Assembly (NCBI GenBank): GCA_031553005.1
Contig: JAVBMA010000006.1
Location: 51,600-115,599 of the forward strand
Source of the DNA: RGIG9379 sp031553005
GTDB taxonomy: Bacteria; Bacteroidota; Bacteroidia; Bacteroidales; Paludibacteraceae
Reading direction: 5' to 3'
DNA: 64,000 nt
Both the position numbers and the translations under genes were made by a program. How positions within the stretch are numbered: the first letter of the stretch is position 1; every line of letters starts with the position of its first letter. A model generated the notes under the pieces. The model had not been told where the DNA came from, ran no database searches, and was given only the letters and a program-made list of their open reading frames with translations. Shown here in pieces: positions 57,260 through 64,000 of this stretch.

Positions 57260-57834
57260 TAAAATTCCCGGAATCATTAAGATATAATTATATACACATG
57301 ACAGTTGCAATATTTGTAACTGTTATGTGTTTTTTTGCTTCTTGCTCGGATAAAGCGGAGCATACAGCGGCCATTACCGATCGCGCAAAAACACCGAGTT
57401 TGCGTGCTACCGAAGTTTCAACCGTCGTTTCCGATTCCGGAGTAACACGTTATAGAATAAATACTCCCGAATGGATGGTATACGATAAAGCCGAAGTGCC
57501 CTATTGGGAGTTTCCGAAAGGAATCCATTTGGAAAAATTTAATACCGATTTGGATGTTGATGCCGAAATCCGAAGCAATTATGCCATTTATTATGATAAA
57601 AAAAGGCTTTGGGATCTGCGTGATAGTGTAAAAGCCATAAATCTGGAGGGAGAACGTTTTGAATGCGATCAATTGTTCTGGGATGAAAATACGGAAAAAG
57701 TCTACTCGGATTCCCGGATAAAAATTACGCAAAAAGATAAAATTATCATCGGTTACGGATTTGAATCGAATCAGTCCCTGACTAAATACACAATCCGGCG
57801 TCCGGAAGGAATTTTCCCTTTGCCGGACGAGTAG
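57256..57834 (+). CDS. lptC: LPS export protein LptC
   Basis: LptC links the LptB2FG extractor to the periplasmic LptA bridge. The start at 57256 (overlapping TGA of the TPR gene) gives 192 residues. A hydrophobic N-terminal segment ends in FFASCSD, a lipobox-like cysteine, and the beta-jellyroll follows (DSGVTRYRINTPEWMVYDKA, then LWDLRDSVKAINLEGERFEC and EKVYSDSRIKITQKD). This is the Bacteroidota LptC/YrbK pattern. Confidence 0.9.
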   Translation: MIKFPESLRYNYIHMTVAIFVTVMCFFASCSDKAEHTAAITDRAKTPSLRATEVSTVVSDSGVTRYRINTPEWMVYDKAEVPYWEFPKGIHLEKFNTDLDVDAEIRSNYAIYYDKKRLWDLRDSVKAINLEGERFECDQLFWDENTEKVYSDSRIKITQKDKIIIGYGFESNQSLTKYTIRRPEGIFPLPDE

Positions 57835-57877
57835 TAAGTAATTGATAAGATTTAATGATATATTTAGATAAATTGAC

Positions 57878-57952
57878 GAGTAAACAAGTAAACGAGTAGA
57901 CAAGAATAAGAATAATTTGTTTAGTTGTCTACTCGTCAACTTGTTTACTAAA
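57878..57952. repeat. GTAAAC/GTAGAC-word palindrome after lptC
   Basis: GACGAGTAAACAAGTAAACG-AGTAGACAAG is mirrored by TTGTCTACTCGTCAACTTGT-TTACT. It would form a stem of about 28 pairs with few mismatches. Same word style as 2880-2982. Confidence 0.75.
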
Positions 57953-58009
57953 AACATAACAATAAATTCTTTATAAAACTTAGTACTTTTCCTGATAAAT
58001 ATTTTAACC

Positions 58010-59242
58010 ATGAGTATATTTTTGGTTTTAATCTCATCTGTTATCTATGCCTTGCTATTCGGCTTGGAGATAACGTTGGCTTTTTCCAACAAGCTCAGGC
58101 TGGAATTGGATAAGCCCGAGAATAAACTGACAGGAAAAGCTCTCTCCTTTTTTCATAAAAATCAAAATTCATTTCTTTCGGCGCTTTGGTTGGCTTCCAT
58201 TTTTTCTTTGTTTCTATATGTCGCTTCGGTTTGGTCGTTTTCAGAGTCTATCCAGTGGTCTAATAACCGTTATCTGTTGCTTTTATTTCTGATTCTTATT
58301 TCCATACTGCTTCTTTTTACAGTTATAGATATTGTTTTACGTTTGTTGTTCAGGTATAATCCTACCAGTTCGTTTCGTTTTTTTGCCCAACCACTGTTTT
58401 TGGTATATGCTTTAGTATTCCCTTTTCTTAAAATTTATACAGCTATTTGTTATCTGTTTGGAAGGAGCAAAGGACAGGATTGTTTTTTTAGTATTAATAA
58501 GATCTATTCTAATACGGAAGGGAAAAATAACAATAAAGACATTCAGCCCGAAGCTGAGAAAATTGAAAATGAAGTCCGTATTTTTCAGAATGCACTCGAT
58601 TTCTCTAATGTAAAATTGAAAAATAGCATAGTTCCGCGTACCGAAATTGTAGCAATAGAGCTAAATGCAGCTGTTAGCGAGTTACAGGATATATTCGTAA
58701 CGTCCAATTACTCCCGGATTCTTGTATATAAGGAAAATATAGATAATATTGTCGGCTATGTCCACTCTTCGGATATGTTTAATAAACCGACCGATATCAG
58801 GTCATTGCTGAATCCCCTCATTGTAGTGCCCGAAACGATGGCGGCAAATAAATTGTTGAAACTTTTTTTGCAGCAGCGAAAAGGCATTGCCCTTGTAGTA
58901 GATGAGTTTGGAGGGACTGCGGGAATTATTACGTTGGAAGATGTAATGGAGGAAATTTTTGGAGAGATAGAGGATGAGCACGATCATGAAAATGAATATA
59001 TCGCCAAACAGTTGCAATCCGACGAATATTTGTTTTCCGGACGATTGGAAGTAAAAGAGATAAACGAGCAATTTGGTTTGAACCTTCCTGTTTGTGAAGA
59101 TTATATTACGATTGCCGGATTGATATTGTCTCGGAATGAAATTTTACCAGCAAAGAACGATGTTATTCCTGTGGGAGATTATCAATTTTCTGTTTTGAAG
59201 GTAACCGCAACGCGGATAGAATTGGTGAGGCTAAAAAAATAG
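58010..59242 (+). CDS. CNNM/HlyC-CorC family membrane protein with CBS pair
   Basis: The 410 residues show a DUF21-type membrane region (about 1-160, four segments), then two CBS domains (about 205-320, with VPRTEIVAIELNAAVSELQD and VVDEFGGTAGIITLEDVMEE) and a C-terminal CorC/HlyC domain (about 330-410). Relatives act in magnesium or cobalt efflux, and in Bacteroidota the similar GldE supports gliding/type IX function. The exact role is not known. Confidence 0.9.
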   Translation: MSIFLVLISSVIYALLFGLEITLAFSNKLRLELDKPENKLTGKALSFFHKNQNSFLSALWLASIFSLFLYVASVWSFSESIQWSNNRYLLLLFLILISILLLFTVIDIVLRLLFRYNPTSSFRFFAQPLFLVYALVFPFLKIYTAICYLFGRSKGQDCFFSINKIYSNTEGKNNNKDIQPEAEKIENEVRIFQNALDFSNVKLKNSIVPRTEIVAIELNAAVSELQDIFVTSNYSRILVYKENIDNIVGYVHSSDMFNKPTDIRSLLNPLIVVPETMAANKLLKLFLQQRKGIALVVDEFGGTAGIITLEDVMEEIFGEIEDEHDHENEYIAKQLQSDEYLFSGRLEVKEINEQFGLNLPVCEDYITIAGLILSRNEILPAKNDVIPVGDYQFSVLKVTATRIELVRLKK

Positions 59243-59415
59243 ATAACTAAACGAAAATCAGATGCCTGATGTACTTAATTTATCACTTGTCCTTACGTTT
59301 ATTTGCCTGTTAAAAAATAATCACTCTTCTTTGTTTTATTCTCTGTAAGATTTTTGTATATTCGCATCCTAAATTTGGAATGTAATTAAAATAATACTAA
59401 TAATCATAAAAATAA

Positions 59416-61488
59416 ATGGCAACATTAGAGAAAATTAGGAACAGGGCAGGCTTGCTTATTGCAGTTGTAGGGGTAGCACTGTTCGCTTTTATTATCGGTG
59501 ATTTTTTGAATTCGGGAACTACTTATTGGGGAAATTCCCGTGAGAAAATAGGTAAAGTAGCAGGTAAAGAATTATCCATATATGAATTTCAAAAGGATAT
59601 GGCTACAGCTACAGAAGTATTGAAAATGCAATATCGCCAAACTCCGCCTGACGGTGAGGTTCGGGATATGGTTTGGAATAGCTTTGTAGAACAATCCCTG
59701 TTGAACAGCGAGGCAGAAGAAGTTGGCTTGAGCGTCACTCCTGTTGAATTGAAAGATGTTACTTTAGGAGAAAACATTCATCCGATAATGCGCCAAATTC
59801 CGCTTTTTTATAATGAACAAGGAGCTTTTGACCAAAGTATTTTGATAAACGTCCTTAGCAATATGGATCAACAAGGAGCTGAGCAATTACGTGACTATTG
59901 GTTGTATTGGGAAAATAGAATAAAAGAGCAGGTTTTAGCAGAAAAATATCAGATGCTTATTTTGAAAGCAATGTCTGCTACCAATGCAGAAGCAGCTATC
60001 TTAGCCGATTTGAATAGTAAAGAGATGGATGTGGCATGTGCCCGTAAACCATATTATTCGGTTCCAGACTCTACTATTTCGGTTACTGATCAAGAGTTAC
60101 AGGCTAAATATTCCTCAATCAAAGAAAGATTTAAAACCGATGGATACCGTAGTCTAAAAGCGATCATTTTTGATATAGTTCCTTCTCCTGAAGACCAAGC
60201 AAATACTGAAGCTTTGGCACAGGATGCAAAGGTACAATTAGGTAGTCTGCCGGATGAAGACCTTGCATTATATGTTTCTCAGGTTACTGATCCGTCAGTT
60301 CCTTATAATCCATCTTTCAGAACAGAAAATGAAATAGATCCGGTTTTCAAAGATTTTGCGTTTATTGCACCCAAAGGAGCTGTTGCCGATGTAATATCGG
60401 ACAGAGGATTTTATAAAACGGCAAAAGTAATGTCAGATGTTGAATTACGTTCCGATTCGGTTAAAGTAAGCCATATTTTGATTCAGAGAGCAACAGAAGC
60501 CGAAGCTCAACATGTTGCCGACAGTTTGGTTACAGTACTTAAAAATGGTGCAGACTTTGCATCCTTGGTTGCCCAATATTCCGCAGATAAAGCGTCAATT
60601 CCGGCAGGAGGCGATCTTAGTTGGATTAAGGAAGGAACAGTAGGACTTGAAAGTTTCGATAATACCGTATTCCCTGCTAAGTTAGGAGATGTTGTTACCG
60701 TTGCTATTCCTCAACAAGGAGTGCATGTAATGAAAATAACAGGAAAAACGACTCCGGTTAAGAAAGTGAAATTGGTGGAAGTAGCAAGCAAGATAGAGCC
60801 TAGTACAGCTACTTACAGCAAAATATATAATCAAGCTAATCAGTTTATATTGGCAAATCATACATTAGAATCATTTGAAGCTGCAGCAAAAGAACAAGGC
60901 CTTATGGTAAGACCTCTTGACCGCTTGGCTAAAAACCAATCTTCAGCGTATGGCATTGAACAATCCAGACCGATAATTAAATGGGCATGGGAAAATAAAG
61001 AAGGTGCAGTATCCGAAGTATTTGAAGTTCCTAATATGTTTATGGTTGCAGCAGTATCCGAAGTTGTAGAATCGGGTTACATTCCGTTTAAAAATGTATC
61101 AGCACAGGTTAAATCCGAGGTTATAAAAGATAAAAAAGCAGAACTCTTCATAAGCGAACTTAAAGGAGTTACCAATCTGGAGAGCATATCTCAGGTAGAT
61201 ACATTGAGAGGCGTTAAATTTTCTCAGAATTCGGTTGGAAATATCGGACGTGAACCTGTTATTCCTGCCGTTGCTTATGCTACCGGTGTGAATGAAATGT
61301 CAGCTCCTGTAAAAGGAAATATGGGAGTCTATGTATTGAAAGTATTAGATAAGAGAGACCTTACGGTTGACTTGAATAAGGAAACTCAATTATTGAATGA
61401 TAATATTTTTTCGGCAGTATCCAGAGGATTATTCGAATCATTGAAAAAGAATGCGAAGATAGAAGACAATCGTTTCAATTTCTATTGA
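59416..61488 (+). CDS. PpiD-like periplasmic peptidyl-prolyl isomerase
   Basis: The 690-residue protein starts with a membrane anchor (about 11-31, LLIAVVGVALFAFIIGDFL) and a SurA/PpiD-type N-terminal chaperone region (about 40-250). A parvulin domain follows (about 335-440: VSHILIQRATEAEAQHVADS, FASLVAQYSADKASIPAGGD-LSW), and then a second, weaker parvulin-like part and a helical tail. It helps fold exported proteins at the inner membrane. The leader has a near-consensus TATATTCG at 59357-59364. Confidence 0.92.
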   Translation: MATLEKIRNRAGLLIAVVGVALFAFIIGDFLNSGTTYWGNSREKIGKVAGKELSIYEFQKDMATATEVLKMQYRQTPPDGEVRDMVWNSFVEQSLLNSEAEEVGLSVTPVELKDVTLGENIHPIMRQIPLFYNEQGAFDQSILINVLSNMDQQGAEQLRDYWLYWENRIKEQVLAEKYQMLILKAMSATNAEAAILADLNSKEMDVACARKPYYSVPDSTISVTDQELQAKYSSIKERFKTDGYRSLKAIIFDIVPSPEDQANTEALAQDAKVQLGSLPDEDLALYVSQVTDPSVPYNPSFRTENEIDPVFKDFAFIAPKGAVADVISDRGFYKTAKVMSDVELRSDSVKVSHILIQRATEAEAQHVADSLVTVLKNGADFASLVAQYSADKASIPAGGDLSWIKEGTVGLESFDNTVFPAKLGDVVTVAIPQQGVHVMKITGKTTPVKKVKLVEVASKIEPSTATYSKIYNQANQFILANHTLESFEAAAKEQGLMVRPLDRLAKNQSSAYGIEQSRPIIKWAWENKEGAVSEVFEVPNMFMVAAVSEVVESGYIPFKNVSAQVKSEVIKDKKAELFISELKGVTNLESISQVDTLRGVKFSQNSVGNIGREPVIPAVAYATGVNEMSAPVKGNMGVYVLKVLDKRDLTVDLNKETQLLNDNIFSAVSRGLFESLKKNAKIEDNRFNFY

Positions 61489-61515
61489 TTTCTGTCCGGA
61501 AGTAAAAAAAAGAGA

Positions 61516-61546
61516 GGCGAAATAAATTATTTTATTTCGCTTTTTC
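61516..61546 (+). terminator. Intrinsic terminator after the PpiD-like gene
   Basis: GCGAAATAA (61517-61525) pairs with TTATTTCGC (61532-61540), with a 6-base loop, followed by TTTTT. Confidence 0.85.
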
Positions 61547-61574
61547 GTTATATTAATAAAAAGCGAAAATAATA

Positions 61575-62597
61575 ATGGAGAAGGTAAAATTACTGGGAAA
61601 AAATTTGAATGAACTGAAAACGATTGTTTCCGGATTAAATTTGCCTGCCTTTACTGCCAAACAGCTTGCCGACTGGTTGTACAAGAAAAGAGCTGCTTCG
61701 ATAGAACAGATGACTAATATTTCTTTGCAAAACAGGCAAAAACTCTCGGAAAATTTTGAAATTGGCACATCTCTACCCCAAGCAGTAATGGAGTCCTCTG
61801 ATGGAACGAAAAAGTACCTTTTCAAGGTAAATAACCATTATATTGAATCCGTATATATTCCCGAAGAGGAGAGAGCCACTCTTTGTGTGTCATCCCAAGT
61901 TGGTTGTAAGATGAACTGCCTCTTTTGCATGACCGGTAAACAAGGCTTTTCCGGAAATCTTTCGGCAACCGGGATTTTGAATCAAATACAATCCATTCCT
62001 GAAAATGATAAATTGACGAATATTGTTTTTATGGGTATGGGAGAACCTTTTGACAATACATCCGAGTTATTGAAAGTATTGGAGATACTTACTTCCGATT
62101 ATGGTTATGGCTGGAGCCCCAAGAGGATTACTGTTTCCTCTGTAGGTATTATTCCCGGTTTGAAAGATTTCTTGCAGAAGAGTTCTTGTCATCTGGCTAT
62201 TAGCCTGCATACTCCATTTCCAAAGGAGCGGCTTTCCCTGATGCCGGTAGAAAAAGCATTCCCAATAGAAGATGTGATAAAAGAGATAAAAAAATACGAC
62301 TTTACCAAGCAAAGAAGAGTTTCCTTTGAATATATAATGTTTAAAGGCGTTAATGATAGACCATCTCATGTACAGGGGCTTATTGAATTGCTTGCCGGAC
62401 TGGAATGTCGTATTAACCTGATTCGTTTTCATGCTATTCCCGGAGTTTCGCTGGAGGGAACAGCTCTGCCTGAAATGGAAAAATTCCGCGACCAATTGAC
62501 CCGGAAAGGAATTATGACCACTATAAGGAAATCGCGCGGGGAAGATATCTTTGCCGCTTGCGGATTGCTCTCTACAATGCAGAAAAATGCAAAATAG
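61575..62597 (+). CDS. rlmN: Dual-specificity rRNA/tRNA adenine-C2 methyltransferase RlmN
   Basis: RlmN methylates A2503 of 23S rRNA and A37 of some tRNAs by a radical-SAM mechanism. The 340 residues carry CKMNCLFCMTGKQGF (cluster cysteines at about 112, 116 and 119), MGMGEPFDN, ISLHTPF, FKGVNDRPSHV and the C-terminal DIFAACGLLS with the methyl-carrying cysteine. Length fits the family. Confidence 0.96.
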   Translation: MEKVKLLGKNLNELKTIVSGLNLPAFTAKQLADWLYKKRAASIEQMTNISLQNRQKLSENFEIGTSLPQAVMESSDGTKKYLFKVNNHYIESVYIPEEERATLCVSSQVGCKMNCLFCMTGKQGFSGNLSATGILNQIQSIPENDKLTNIVFMGMGEPFDNTSELLKVLEILTSDYGYGWSPKRITVSSVGIIPGLKDFLQKSSCHLAISLHTPFPKERLSLMPVEKAFPIEDVIKEIKKYDFTKQRRVSFEYIMFKGVNDRPSHVQGLIELLAGLECRINLIRFHAIPGVSLEGTALPEMEKFRDQLTRKGIMTTIRKSRGEDIFAACGLLSTMQKNAK

Positions 62598-62686
62598 GAA
62601 TCATAATAATCCATCCTTTTTTTGCAAAATAGGATTTAGAGTTGTTTTTTATAATATATTTCAAATCTTTTCATTATAAGACGAAT

Positions 62687-63691
62687 ATGAAAATTTTTAA
62701 GTTTCTATATATTGGAGTTTTTACTCTATTGATAAGTACTCTGGTTATCTCTTGCAAGGATAAAAATAGTAGTCCTTTATTACCCAGTATAACAGGTTCT
62801 GCCTTTGATGTTCTGGTTGTTGGTGATCCTGTGATCTGGAAAGATTCGGCAGGAAAAGCCCTTTTTGATGTCCTGAACGAAGATATGCCGGGATTACCGC
62901 AGTCGGAACCGACATTTAATATTTCGTTTATTCCCGAAAGGGATTTTTCCGGTATTCTGAAGCCAGTTCGGAATCTTATCATGTTTGATGTTAATGATAA
63001 AATCTATACTCAGGGAAAGGTATCATATGCAAGGAATCGTTGGTCTAAACCACAGGCAATTGTGAAAATAATTGCTCCGGACCAAAAGGAATTTATTCGG
63101 ATAGTAAAGGAAAAGCAAACTGAATTTGTCTCGTTTCTGGAAGAAGCGGAGAGAAGTCGCGCTCACGCTTTTTTTGCCCGTTATTCCAATCCGGAAGGTG
63201 CCAAAATTATCTATGACCACTTGGGGACACAAGTAACAATTCCCAGCTCTTTGAATAAATATAAAACCGGAAATGATTTTGTGTGGCTCTCTAACGGTAG
63301 CATTGATTTGCGGCAGGATGTAATAATTTACCGTTATCCATATCATGGTCCGGACGACTTTAAGGTCGAAAATCTTTTACAGAAGAGAGATTCGATTTTG
63401 AAAGAGTATATCGAAGGCCCGGCTCCGGGTTCCTATATGACTACCGAGCATCGTTTTGATGTTACTTACAAAGAAGTGCATACAGATGAGGGATATTGTG
63501 TTTTGCTTCGCGGTTTATGGAGAGTCGAAGGCGATCTGATGGGAGGCCCGTTTGTCAGCCGAACCTGTTGGGATAAGGAGCATAATCAAATTATTACTAT
63601 AGAGGGATTTGTATATGGCCCGTCTCATAAAAAAAGAAATTATATGAGGCAACTGGAATCAGTAATTTACTCCCTGAAGATTCCTGAATGA
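62687..63691 (+). CDS. DUF4837 family lipoprotein
   Basis: The 334-residue product (start at 62687) has a lipoprotein signal ending LVISCKD (cysteine 24). The mature domain has DUF4837 features: VLVVGDPVIWKDSAGKALFD, FNISFIPERDFSGILKPVRN and the C-terminal RGLWRVEGDLMGGPFVSRT-CWD. The family is found in Bacteroidota and has no known function. It probably sits in the outer membrane. Confidence 0.88.
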   Translation: MKIFKFLYIGVFTLLISTLVISCKDKNSSPLLPSITGSAFDVLVVGDPVIWKDSAGKALFDVLNEDMPGLPQSEPTFNISFIPERDFSGILKPVRNLIMFDVNDKIYTQGKVSYARNRWSKPQAIVKIIAPDQKEFIRIVKEKQTEFVSFLEEAERSRAHAFFARYSNPEGAKIIYDHLGTQVTIPSSLNKYKTGNDFVWLSNGSIDLRQDVIIYRYPYHGPDDFKVENLLQKRDSILKEYIEGPAPGSYMTTEHRFDVTYKEVHTDEGYCVLLRGLWRVEGDLMGGPFVSRTCWDKEHNQIITIEGFVYGPSHKKRNYMRQLESVIYSLKIPE

Positions 63692-63727
63692 AAAATAATT
63701 TGAATACTTGGAGAAACAGATAACAGA

Positions 63728-64000
63728 ATGGTAAAAAGCCTTGTTTTTATTTTTGTCGGAGGAGGTATCGGAAGTGTTTTTCGTTTTATGGTACAAAAAT
63801 TTTCCCCTTCGGTTCTTTTTTATTCGATTCCCGCCGGAACTTTACTCGTGAATATATTGGGAAGTTTACTTATCGGTGCTTTCTACATTATTTCTGAAAA
63901 ACTTTCATGGAGCGTTGAAGCCCGTTTATTTTTAACTACGGGGCTTTGCGGAGGGTTTACAACCTTTTCTGCTTTTTCTTACGAAAATATGCTGTTATTA
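63728..64000 (+). CDS. crcB: Fluoride channel CrcB/Fluc, C-terminus outside window
   Basis: The frame starts MVKSLVFIFVGGGIGSVFRF at 63728 and remains open to the window edge (91 codons, about three quarters of the usual 125). GGGIGSVFRF, NILGSLLIG and LTTGLCGGFTTFSAFSYE are the signature blocks of the dual-topology fluoride channel, including the TTFS segment and the conserved asparagine. No fluoride riboswitch is visible in the 36-base gap before it. Confidence 0.95.
   Translation, partial: MVKSLVFIFVGGGIGSVFRFMVQKFSPSVLFYSIPAGTLLVNILGSLLIGAFYIISEKLSWSVEARLFLTTGLCGGFTTFSAFSYENMLLL

Noticed and set aside
63692..63727. Fluoride riboswitch before crcB
   Set aside because: The gap is only 36 bases and shows no fluoride-riboswitch-like motif.

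Overview
The window is a stretch of chromosome from a member of the Bacteroidota, most likely order Bacteroidales. The evidence is the repeated promoter motif TAnnTTTG with an upstream TTTG or TTG, a PorQ-like type IX secretion protein and a secreted esterase with a Por-type C-terminal tail, long NusB, and lineage families DUF4295, DUF3276, DUF4834 and DUF4837. Weak Shine-Dalgarno sites fit the same group. The genus cannot be fixed from the sequence. No rRNA, tRNA, CRISPR array, transposase or prophage was seen.

Layout. 0-3 kb: end of a secreted protein, a TRIC-like channel, a MerR regulator and an M23 peptidase, all on the minus strand. 3-5.7 kb: alaS, carrying an in-frame hairpin-rich insertion. 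5.7-7.2 kb: an isolated cassette with a consensus promoter, a 21-bp tandem repeat and one unknown gene, flanked by copies of the same palindrome. 7.2-17 kb: the most unusual region, a polymorphic-toxin locus. Two secreted transglutaminase-like proteins are followed by a C-terminal toxin module with an Rhs-core-like junction and a membrane immunity candidate. After these come about 6 kb of AT-rich, same-strand small genes encoding lipoproteins, membrane proteins and secreted proteins. Between them lie short ORFs that look like C-terminal stubs of lost toxins, and a recurring imperfect palindrome at several junctions. I read this as an archive of displaced toxin-immunity cassettes.

17-31 kb: DoxX, hisA, hisIE (HisE half degenerate), an FtsE-type ATPase, metF, a possible toxin-antitoxin pair, gpmI, cinA, the rpmB-rpmG-DUF4295 cluster, an MBG-repeat protein, ftsY and rimO. 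31-44 kb, mostly minus strand: pfkA, ispH-cmk, porQ, coaE-ybbR-yajC-nusB, a DUF3276 gene, a candidate small RNA, a HAD phosphatase, bactofilin, pheS, fabD and nadC. 44-47 kb: rlmH, a LysM glucosaminidase and an SGNH-like protein without its catalytic residues. 47-51.4 kb: hisG-hisD-hisC preceded by a histidine-codon leader peptide with mutually exclusive antiterminator and terminator hairpins, and interrupted by a HigBA-type pair. 51.5-64 kb: a type IX secreted esterase, then coaX, an outer-membrane protein, a TPR protein, lptC, a CBS/CorC protein, a PpiD-like foldase, rlmN, a DUF4837 lipoprotein and the start of crcB.

Many intergenic gaps hold long imperfect palindromes. Some are dispersed families with two or more copies in this window; others share only a style, with arms built from short repeated words such as GTAAAC, GTTAC or GCAAAT.
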